A DNA stretch of 64,000 nucleotides from Candidatus Wallbacteria bacterium (lineage in GTDB: Bacteria; Muiribacteriota; UBA6191; JACPRK01): contig JACPRK010000099.1 in the NCBI GenBank assembly GCA_016190005.1, forward strand, positions 1 through 64,000, in the 5' to 3' direction. The position numbers were made by a program, and so were the translations under genes. Shown one piece after another: positions 9,201-21,200 of this stretch. Position 1 is the first letter of the stretch. Every line of letters begins with the position of its first letter. Under the pieces are notes generated by a model. The model was not told where the DNA came from. It ran no database searches and saw nothing but the letters and a program-made list of their open reading frames with translations.

Positions 9201-12200
9201 TGGATGTCGCGGGAAACTCGGCAATTCTCAGCCCGGACGGAAGCGACTTCACGGTCGATACTCGTGCCCCGACCGTTTCCCTCGTCTATAGCAAAGCCAG
9301 CCGCGCGTACGGCGCCAGTCAGATGTTTGGAATCACCGCCTCGTTCAGCGAAGACCTCTCGACGCCGCCCACGCTCACGATTTCCGGGGGGAAGGTCGGC
9401 GACTCCGATGTCAACAACGAGACGCTATTCCAGGGGGGAGATGCCGCCACCTGGTTCCTGCCCGACATTGCCATCGCTTCGACGGACACGACGGGCGACC
9501 GGACCCTGGACATCGGCGCAGTGGACGATGCCGGCAACGTGGCGCAACAGCCGTCCAATGCCACGTTCAGCATCGACACCGACCTTCCGACCCTCACTGT
9601 CACCTTCGGAAAGCCTACCGCTTCCCCGTTCACGGGCATCAGTGCCGGCAACCTCGCCATCACCGCCGATTACAACAAGAACCTGGTCATTGCGCCCCAG
9701 ATCTCCATCAATCGACAGGGTACGGGCAATGATGTCATCCCCCCCGTGGAAATGCAGCAGATCAACCCGAAGAAGTGGGTCTTCACCTATGCCGTCGCGA
9801 GCGCAGACGGAGCCACGATCTTCGATGGCGACGCGGACTTGCGGATCGACACGGGAGCAGACGCGGCCGACAATACCGCCGCTTTCTCCAAGACGTTAGA
9901 GATCGATACCGCCGCGCCCACCGTCTCCCTGTCGTACAGCCGGGCGAATCCCATCCTGACCGCCGGATCCCTGGTGGTGACGGCGACGTTCAATGAGCCG
10001 GTCTTCACGTCGCCCACGATCTCCATGGTCGGCCCCGCCGGCGTGAACAACCAGTCGCTGACGATGGTCGCCGTTGCGCCTGGCCCGATCTCGGCGACCT
10101 CCTGGCAAGCCACGCTAACGATTGCCGAAGGAAATGACGGCGGGTTCACGGTCGACGTCTCCGCCGGCAAGGACAGGGCGGAGAACTCGAACCTGCCGCC
10201 CACCAGCAACAACGTTGTCGTTGTCCGTACCGCCGAGATCCCGCCGCGGACGGTCCCGTTCAAGATCCTCAACTCTCTGAGTGGCGACAGCTCCCGCCGC
10301 CAGAACATGCGCATTCGTCTTTACAACGAAACGGCACTCGCCGAGGAGCCGAATCCCGTGACCAATGTCAGGCTGGCCGAGGTTCGCTCGATGGCGCTCA
10401 CGAAAGCGGTCACCGGCGACGTGCTGCACTTCTACATCGACTCGATCCGGACGGCTGACGGCACCCCCTCCCCGGCGCTCTTCGATACTGGCGCGACCGT
10501 GACCGTGCCCGACCTGGGCACGGCCATCGAGACGCAAACCGTCAACGATCCTACCTCTGAGATTCCAACGTTGAAGGGATTCCTCAGGAACCAGTCGGGC
10601 CAGAATGTTCTCTCGACACCCGTAGACGTCATGGTTCACCACTTCGAGCCGGGCTCGGCGACGTTCACCGGCGTCGTCCAGCAGACCTTCACCCACACAC
10701 AGACGGGCGTCACCCAGGGCAATCGCGACCTGTTCCCGGGCACCTACTCTTTCACCAAGGTCGGTCCGGTCACGTTCGGGGATGCGTTGCGGCTCACCTT
10801 GAGGCGCCAGCCGGATGTGCTCGGCGCACCCGTTACCCCGACAGTGCCAGACCCGGATCCCCTGTGTCTGGCCGCAGGCGGCCCCTGCGTGCCTGCAGCG
10901 GTGGCCAGTCCCGACCCATCCGATGTGGCCGGCGCTGGAGCCAACCAGGGCGCTTATCTGGATGTGGACAGCGCACTCTCACGCGCTATCGGCCCGAACG
11001 ACCTGACCCCGGGCAGCACCGTGCGGATGAACTTCATCGATTCGCATCTCTTCGTCGGCCTGACGTACAGCAAGGACAGGACGCTGGTGGATGCAGGCCT
11101 GCTAAGAATAACCGCCACCTTCTACAACTCGTCCCGATTCTTCGACAACAACTTGCTCCAGCTCGAGCCGACTGCGACAACGCCCACCCTCGTCATCGAC
11201 CGCAACGGCAGCGGGGACACGCCGTGCTGCTACGAGATGCGCCGGGCCGTTATCGGCGATCCTTCCGTCTGGGTCGCCGATTACACCGTGGCCGTCGCCA
11301 ACCGCACCACGCTGCTGGACGGTCTGGCGGTCGTGCGAATCGAGAACGCCATCGACTATGCCGTGAACTCCCTGCCCTCCGCGGGCTTCACAACGCACAC
11401 CACCTTCGAGACGCTCACGGTACCGGCGAAGGCGACACTCGCCTTCAGCAAGGGCCGATCCGACCTCGATCCGCCCTCCGTTCCCGCAGCTCCTTTCACC
11501 ATCACGGTCACGTTCGATCAGCAGATCACCCAGGCGTCTCGGCCCAAGATCACGATCACGAGCAGCAATTCGATTCCCAGCATCAATGACGTGACAGCCA
11601 AGGACCTCGTCCTCGTCTCGGCCTCCAAGAACCAGTCCGTCTTCACCTACAACTACACGCCCTCGGCCGTGGACGGGCTCGGAAAGTCACTGGCGGGCAC
11701 CTACCTGGTCAACCCCACCCAGGCGTTCAATCTCGTAGGATTGGAGAACGACAAGACGCCGGTCCAGCCTCTGTTCACGCTGGACACGAAGCGCGCGACC
11801 CCGACCCTGCGCTACAGCCAGAGTGGCGCTGTCGTCACCACGGTCAAGGCGGGCGAAGTGCTCATCACAGCGATCTTCGACGAGCCAGTCGAGGGTCCCG
11901 TCATCGAGATCGATCGACAGCCGATTGGCTCGGGCCTCAACGACGTCCTGACCACTCCGATGGACAACTCGTGCCCTGGAGGGCTCTGCGATGAGTGGAC
12001 CTTCAAGTACAACGTGATTCCACAGACCGGCCCCACTTCCAACATCCGTGACGGGACAGCCAGTGTCACCATCCGCAACGGGATCAATCGGGTGGGTAAC
12101 ACGAGCACCGAGCCTGCACTGAACCGCACGTTCGACATCGACACGACCGCGCCGAAGGTCACTTCTATCGAGGCCATTCCTGAGTTCGTCGGCGCGGGAA

Positions 12201-15200
12201 CGGACAACCTCGCCTACCGCGTCACGTTCGACGAGGCCATGTCGACGACACTGCTGCCGACCATCTCCGTTCGACGCCCCGGGACGGCGCCCGCGGATCT
12301 GGTCACCCTGCAGCCAGGAGCGATTCCTACGCAGTTCCAAGGGACCATGGACGTCTTGCAAGCTGGCGCCATCCCCGGGCTACAGGACGGGCCGCCTGCG
12401 AACTCGGTCTCGGTGGTCTCGGCCGTCGATCTGGCGGGCAACGCGGTTGCGCCCTTTACGGCTTCCGCCGGAACGGTGTTCACGACCCAGGTGGCGACGA
12501 CTCTCGACTTCTCGCCACCCAAGGCCAGCTATGCTGCCAGCGACACCGTCAGGATCAGCGCCACCTTTGCCCGGGCACCCGTGCTCGGAATCGGCGCCGC
12601 GCCGCCCGCTCTCGTCGTGAATCGACCGGCGCCGGATGGTCTCACTTCACCCAGGACCGTCGTACTGGTACCGGTGGGGGCGACCCCCACAGCGCTGGTC
12701 TGGGTCGGAACCTACGACGTCACTCCAACCGGGGGCGAGACCTTGCTGGACGGTACGGCCACCGTCGATCTAGCCGTTCAAGACCAGGTCGGCAATCCGG
12801 CCTCGATTCTGGGGCGGAGCACCTTCGAGCTCGACGGCACGCGTCCGTTCGTCGACGTGACGCTGTCTCCTGCGTCTCCGGTGACGACGGGACCTCTCAC
12901 GATCACTGCCCGATTCCAGAAGAAGCAAGGCGGGTTCGAGGAGCCGCTCTTCACGACGCCCACCGTCAGCATCACCGCCGACCCGCTCACATGCCCAACG
13001 AACTCGGGAGGCAACGTCCAGGGCCCGAAGCAAATGCGGCAGCTGATAGCCGGAGACCCGACGGCCTGGGTGGCGTCGTTCGACATCACGACCACGAACG
13101 ACGGTTGCTTCGTGCTGCACGTCGAGGGCGGTACCGATGGCTCGGGCAATCCCAACGTCGATCCGGCAAAGCCGTTCCAGATCTTGACCAATGGCCCCAG
13201 GGTCAGCCTCACCTACAGCAGGCCGCAGCTGGCAGTGCCCCAGGGGAATCTGACCATCACCGCGTCCTTCGACTCTGCCGTTGCCGCCGACGCCACGCCG
13301 ACGATCGCCATTGCCTCTGACCTCTCCACCGTCGCGTTCAAGAACACGGTTCCCGCGACACCCATGGACGTCGCGGCCGGGCCGCAGAGGCTGACTTTCA
13401 CGTTCACTTACTCCATCGAGTCGGGCGAGGATGGTCCCTTCCGCGTGACCATCGATAACGCCAGGGATGCGGCGGGCAACATCAACCGGAAGCCCCCAGA
13501 GAATGATGTGTTCATTGTTCGCACGAGCGCGCCGAGCGTGTTCCTGGACTACTCCCAGGATGGGCGTCTCAATCCGCCCGCCCTCCATGCCGGCACGGCG
13601 ACGATCACGGCGACTTTTACGGAGGCAATCACGCCTTCGGCTCCGACAGTCACGATCGCCGGTCCGGCCGCTGTCCCACCCGGAACGCTGATGGCGGGCA
13701 TCTCGCCCTCGGCTGTCTGGACCTATCCGTGGACCATTCCGCCGGCGCCGGTGGACGCCACGTCCACCATCAGTGTTCGAGGACGCAACGCCTCGAACGT
13801 AGAGAACACCTTGCCGCCGCTGCGCGACTCGATCCGGGTCGACACGATAGCTCCGGCGGTGACGCTCACCTACAGCCCGGGCACGGTGGACAAGCCCGGC
13901 GTGCCTGTGGTGACGACCGGACCCCTGGTCATCCAGGCTGCCTTCACCGAGCCGCTGGCCCAGACGCCGACCCTCTTTCTGGAGATGGGTGCGGAGACGA
14001 TAACCGACTTTGCCTACAGTTCTGCGGATGGACAGTATTGGACCGCGAGTCGGAGCATCGTGAGCGGCCACGTCAACGGCGTCTACCAGGTCCGCGTGAC
14101 CGGCGCCCAGGACCTGGCCGGCAACGCCACGGCGGAGCCCGTCCCCAATCGCGACCTGCGAATCGATACGCAGCGGCCGTCGGTGAAGACCGTTCTCACC
14201 TTCTCGAAGATCACGTCGCGACCCATCGGAACGGGCGCCCTGACCGTTACCGCGACGTTCGACGAGCCACTCAAGGTGACTCCCGTCTTCAGAATTCTCC
14301 AGATTCGACCGGCGTCCGGCAGGCTCCTGCCCGGGACGGCCGTTGCGACCGGCTCCGACACGAGCTTTGCGGCCACCTTCACTCTGGGAGGAGCCGACGA
14401 GGGTGACTGGCGGGTATCAGCCACAAACGGCCTGGACTTCGCAGGAAATCAGAACCAGGAGATCGACCTGGGCCAGGGGCCCGTTTTTACGGTAGACACG
14501 ACGGAGCTGTCTGCGGGACTTCTGTACAAGCCTCTGACGCTCGGGCTCACGCACCACTCAGCGATCACCCCGTTCCCGATCACGGTGACCTTCAACAAAC
14601 CCGTCGTCAACCAGCCTCTGATCCACATCTCTGGTGGAGCGGCAAGCACGCTCAACGACGTTGCAAGTGCGCAGCTGTCGGCGGCTGGCTCTCCCACTTC
14701 GTCGGGGCAGACGGTTTTCCTCTACGCCCACAGATTGGTTGCCGGCGATGACGGCAGCTTCGACGTCACGCTGACGACGGCTCGGGACAAGTCTCTCAAC
14801 CTGGTCGATCCTCCTGTGACCAATGGCGCTTTCCGCGTCGACGCAACCACGCCAACGGTCCAGCTCACGTTCAGCAAGGATCGCACTCATCCACTGTCGG
14901 CCGGGTTGCTGACGATCACGGCGACATTCACGGAGCCGCTGGTGGTGACGCCCCACATCGCCATCCTGGGCGCCAACCCCAGCGATGCTTCCAATGACCA
15001 GCCCGACGTCGAGATGAGCCCCACGAGCAATCCAGCAGTTTGGGCGTTCCCCAAGGCGATCACGGCGACTGCCGGCGGCATCGACGACGATCTGTTCACG
15101 GTCACCGTTTCGCAAGGGCGCGACAAGGGCGGTAACCAGCCTGCGGCACCGACAGGAGTCACCTACCGGGTGGACACCGTCCGGCCCAACGTCGCGATCT

Positions 15201-18200
15201 CCTATAGCAAGGGCACCTCCTTCGGGGAAGGGCTGGTCGACATCTTCGCCACGGCCACCGAGCCACTCTCCTCGACTCCGACGGTCACGATCACGGGCCG
15301 CTCCGGAAGCGCGGCGACCTTCAACAATCGCACCAACGCGCGCATGGAGCCCACAGCCGACGCCAAGAAGTTCGTTTACCACTATCGGGTGGAGACGGGT
15401 GACGATGGCGCCTTCCGGATCGCGCTGGGAGACGTGCTGGACTTCTCGGGGAACCCCCTTGGCGGCCTGAGTGGCGAGGACTTCACGATCGATTCGGCGC
15501 CGGGGGTCACGCTCACCTACAGCCAGCCAGGAGCGAAGTTCAAGAGCGCTCCTCTCACGATCACGGCCACCTTCGATGAGTCGATTTCCACGCCGCCCAG
15601 CCTGTCTGTCGGCTCGACGGCCAGCCCGGCCGCCAACCTCCTGTCGTCGAGCCCCATGTCGGCGACGATCGATCCTACCGTCTTCGTGTTCGTGTGGCCC
15701 GGCGGGGGACTCAAGCCCGAGGTCGACGGCCCTGGCGTGTCGTATGTCGTGACCATCAGTGGTGCCCAAGACGCCAGTGGGAACTCCAACGCGCCGGCCA
15801 GAAACGGCGCCTTCACGGTCGACTCGACCGCGCCGAAGGTTACCGCGTTCGGCGCCGACAAGCCCAGGCCTACTTCTGGGCTGCAGTTCACGGCTGTCAA
15901 CGAGGGGACGCTGCGGATCACGGCGACCTTCGACGAGCGCCTACAGCAGGCGCCCCAGCTGAGAATCGATCGCGTCGGAGGCGGCAGCGGCAATGAGCTG
16001 CCTTCCACGCCGATGTCCCTTGTGAGCGAGAGCGCCGATGGCGACCCCGATCCGTTCAGCACCTGGACATCCACGCACGACATCGTTTCGGGAGCGGACT
16101 CCCGAATGCGGGCCACGGCGGAAAACGCTGTCGATTCCGCCGGCAACACGAGCATCACAAGCTCCTTCGAGTTCGAGGTCGACACGGAGCTGCCCAAGGT
16201 GGACACAGTAGCCTACAGCCAGAGCCGCTTCGGCGTCACGAGTGGCCCGCTGACCCTGACGGTGACCTTCTCCGAACCGATCTTCCGGGCTCCGTACATT
16301 CAGCTCATCGCGAGAACGGCGGGCGATACGAGGAACGATCTCGGTCCCAGCTCGATGCAGCCTGTCGGATCCTATCCCACTCGAGACTTCACGTTCGCAC
16401 CCGAAGCCGGGATCGTGTCGGAAGTCCTCGCAGGAGTTGACTACGAAGTCCAGATCACCCAGGCGCTCGATCGTGCCGAAAACGGCGTAGTCGCCACCGA
16501 CGTCCCCGAGCGGTTCTTCTACGTCGACACACGCTGGCCCGAGGGAAGCATCGTCTTCGGAAAGACCCCGCCCGTCTTCACCCTCGGCGCCCGAACGATC
16601 ACGGCGACTTTCGTCGAGCCCCTTGCCGTGACGCCGAGCCTCCAGATCGTGGGCGGCGAGGCCTCGAGCGACGCCAACGATCTCACGCCGACATTCATGT
16701 CGGCCACGACCACCAACTCGGTCTGGATACTGGCGATCCCGGGCGGCATCGAGCTCGGAGACGACGGCTCCTTTGGGATCACCTTCACCGCCGGGGCAGA
16801 CTTCGCTGGGAACCCCCTCGTCGTCACCCCGACGGGTTCGTCCGTCTTCACTGTCGACACGGTCGCCCCTACTGTCACGGATATCACGTACACCCGACCC
16901 ACTTCGACCTTCACCAAGGTGAACGCGGGGCCGCTCGGCCTGACGATCACCTTCAGCGAGCCCTTGGTTGAGACGCCCACGATCAACATCTCGGGCGGCA
17001 CTTCCAGCACGCTCAACGATGAATCGGGCCCGATGTCGCCCACTTCCGACGCCGCCGTGTGGACCTTCGCCTATCCAGGGACCGGCGTGGTGCCTGGTGA
17101 CGAGGGCACCTTCACTGTCAACGTGGCGAGCGGAAAGGATGCCGCGGGCAACGCCAACTTGGCGCCTTCTCTTCCGAACGCCACGTTCAGCGTGGATACG
17201 TCCGCACCCGTGCTCGTATCGCTGGAGAAGAGCCGGCCGCTGCAGCCGTTCACGAAGGTTCGTCAGGATACTCTCGTCTACACGGCAACGTTCAACGAGC
17301 CGCTTGCGGTGGCGCCCGCGATCACGGTCACCGGCGGAGCCATCTCGGAGGGAAACCACGTGAGTGGCCAGTCGATGACGCGAGGTGCGATCGCCAGCGT
17401 CTGGACTTTCTCCCAGGACATCGGCTCGACCGACGACGGCCTGTTCAACGTCACCATCGCCGGCGGCCGAGACCAGGCCTCCAACGATGCGCTCGCGTCT
17501 ACACGTAACGCGTTCTTCGAGGTCGACACGCTGGCTCCGTCCGCGGTGGCGATCGCCTACAGCCGCGCGGGTACGAGTTTCGCCACGGGTGCCCTGACCC
17601 TGACGGTCACCTTCTCTGAGGCGATGGCCGTGACGCCGACATTGAAGATCTCCGGCGGAAGCAACGACAGCGGAGCCAACGACGTGGTGGACTTCATGAG
17701 GCCCGCAGCGTCGCCGCTCACCTGGACTTTCACGTATCCCAACCCAGGTCTGAAAAAGGGTGATGACGGCACTTTCCAGGTCACATTCCTCGGGGGCGAG
17801 GACATGGCCGGCAACCCGGTTGCGTTGTCACCCACGGCAAGTGGGAGCTTCGCCGTGGACACGGTCGAACCCGCGGTCTCTCTGACTTACGGCCGGTCGG
17901 GCAGGACTTTCCTGCGCGGCGTCGACGGTCGGCTGGCGATGAATGCGGGGCCTCTGACCATCACGGCGACGTTCACCAAGGAGCTTGTACGGTCACCGTC
18001 GATTGTGATCTCCGGCGGCCGTCTGGGCCCCGAAAATGATCGCCCGAGCACCGAGATGATTCAGGCCGGGACCGACAAGAAGGTCTGGACGTACAGCTAT
18101 CCGACCGGTCTGGTCGCCAACGACGACGGGATCTTCAATGTGGCGATCACGGGTGGCCGCGACGCCTCGGGAAATGCAAACCTCGCCGTTCAGGGAGTCG

Positions 18201-21200
18201 ATTCTCAATTCGTTGTGGATACGCGGCCGCCGGCGGTCGTAACGCTGGACCGGCCGACCCCCGTGACCCCCTTTAGCCGGGTCCGCCAGGGCGCAGCTCT
18301 ATATGCCGTAACCTTTGATGAGCCGATCGTGACCACACCCACGCTGTCGGTGGCCGGCGGCACGGCAACCAGCACCGCCAACGACCTGAACAGCCGCGAG
18401 ATGGAGCGGACTGTGACGACCACAGTGTGGGTCCTGGCTCACACTATCAAGACGGGCGATGATGGGACCTTTACGGTCTCCGTTGGCTCCGCCAACGACG
18501 TCGCCGGCAACACCAACCAGGCGCTCACGTCGAACAACACGTTTGTGGTGGACGCGACCGCTCCTACTGTCACGAACATCTCCTACGACAAGCCGGTGGC
18601 GCCGTTGACGCGCGTCACGACGGGTACGCTGAACATCACGGTGCTCTTCAGCGAGGCGCTCTCGGGCGGCGCGCCGGCCCCCGTGATGACCCTCTCCAGG
18701 CCAGGCGCCGCGCCGGACGTTCGCCCCATGACCGCCAGCGGCAACGCCGCTCAGTGGACCCTGGCATACACCGTGACGCGCGCGGCGGGATTGGTGCGGG
18801 ACGGGACCGTGGACTTGACGATCGACGCCTTCGACGGCGCGAACAACCCTGTCGTGTCCCCTTCGACTGGCGCAAGCTTCGAAGTCGACACACTCCCGGG
18901 TTCCGCCACGCTTTCCTACAGCGCTAGCGACAGCCAAAACGTGCCGCCCGGTCCGTTGCGGATCACAGCGGCCTTTACGGAGCCGCTGGCCGCTCCGCCC
19001 CAGATCGCGCTGGTCGGATTCCCGGGCGCCAACAACGTCGGCCCGCTCCGCATGACCGCCTCGGGAGATCCCGCGGTCTTCACCTTCGACACGACCATCG
19101 TGCGTGACAACCCGGGCATCTTCTCGGTTCTGCTGCTCGGCGCCCAGGACCTGGCGGGCAACGCCATCACTCAGTTCCAGAACGGCCAGATCAAAGTGGA
19201 CCCGAACGCTCCGGCGACGACTCTGCGATACAGCCGGGGCCCCAACGGCGTCACTAGCGGTCCGCTCACCATCACCGCCGAGTTCAGCAAGCCGATCGTC
19301 ACGACCCCGCTGATCAGCATCACGGGTCGCGCCGGCGACAACAACGTCGTCTCGCAGCCGATGACGCGCGTCGACACCTCCACGTTCCGCTTCGTCAAGG
19401 ACATCGGCACAGGCAACGACGGCCTCTTCACCGTCTCCGTCGCCGGCGCCAAGGACACGGCCGGCATCGACGCTGGCCCCCCGGCCGACACCACGCTGGT
19501 CGTCGACACGACGCCGCCTAGCGTCTCCATGGGTTACTCCCGGAATCCGCCCGTCTTCGGCGCCGCTACGGTCCGCGTCACGGCCACCTTCAGCGAGCCG
19601 ATTGCGTCGGGCGTGAGGCCCAGCCTTTCTCTCTTCCTCACCAGCGGTCTGCTCGTCGCCGAACCGCGGCAGATGACGGTCTCCACCACCCGAACCGTCT
19701 TCTTCTTCGACTTGCCCTTCGCCGCGGGCGAGGACGGCTTCTATGACATCTCCGTCGAGGGCGGCACTGACTTGGCCGGCAACGCAAACCTTGCGGCGAC
19801 CAACAACCGCATCGAGATCGACACGACCCCCCCGGGCGTCGTACTCGAGTACAACCGGCCTGTCTCCGCGGTTCCGTCAGGGCTGTTCGCCATCACCGCC
19901 ACCTTCACCGAACCGTTGACCTCGGCCCCCACGATCTCGATCGCAGGCCCGCCAGGCGCCAACAACCGGTTCGCGACGCCGATGACCCGAGCCGGCTCCG
20001 ACCTGATCTACACCTACGCGACCAACATCGTCCCGGGCAACAGCGGCGACTTCACTGTTGCCGTCTCCGACGCGCTCGACCGGGCCGGCAACTCCAACTC
20101 CGCGGCCGTCAACTCCGCCATCGACATCGTCGCCGCCAACGTGGCCGTCGCCTTCGTGTACAGCCGAGACCCGGCCGGCGTCCCCGCGGGTCCACTCACC
20201 CTCACGGCCTCCTTCGGCGGCGTGTTGAGTACCTTGCCGACTCTGTCCATTGCCGGACCGGCCGGTGCCAACAACGCCCAAGCGGCGTCGATGAGCGGCC
20301 CGGTTCCCGGTTCGGTCTTCGCCCTGACCCGCACCATCGTCGCCGGTAACGACGGCGCCTTCAATGTCTCGCTCGGCAACGTGCGCGACCAGCTCGGGAA
20401 CACCACTGTCTCCATCTCGGGCGGGCGCTTCACTGTCGACACCGTCCGGCCGACCGTTGCCCTCTCCTACGACAAGAACCTCGCGGCCGTCGGACGCGGG
20501 CCTCTCACCATCACCGCCCTCTGCTCCGAGCAGGTCGTCAACCGGCCCGTGCTCACTGTCACTGGCCCCGCCGGCCCGAACAACCGCTCGGCGTTGCCAA
20601 TGCTGGGGGCAGTGCCTGGAAACCTCTTCACCTTCGTTCTAGACGTCCAGGTCGGCAACGACGGGCTCTTCACCGCCGCCGTCAGCGGCGCTACCGACGT
20701 TGCCGGCAACGACAATCTGCCGGCCACCAATGCGACGTTCGTCGTCGCCACCGTGGCCCCCTCGGCTGTGCTGACTTACAGCGCCGACCCCGGCGGCATC
20801 GGCGCCGGAATGCTCACCCTGACCGCGACGTATGATCAGCCGCTGCTCGGCGCGCCCACGATCTCGATCGCGGGTCCGGCCGGCTCCAACAACCGATCGC
20901 CCGTCCAGATGACGCGGGTCGACTCCAGCAGCTACGTCTTCCTGCTTCCGGTGGTCACAGGCAACGACGGCTCATTCACCGCTACGCTTGCCGGCGCCAT
21001 CAGCGCCGCCGGTCTCTCGGGCACCGCCGTCTCGAACAACCGCTTCACGATCGACACGACCCCGCCCGTGCTGCTCGTCAGCGACCCGGCCGAAGGGCGG
21101 ACGGTTGGCACCCAGATCACGGTCGGCGGCAGTGTCTCGGATCTCACCTCGTCCGTGGTGCGCGTCAGCAGCCCAAGTGGCGTCTTCGCGACGGCTACTC

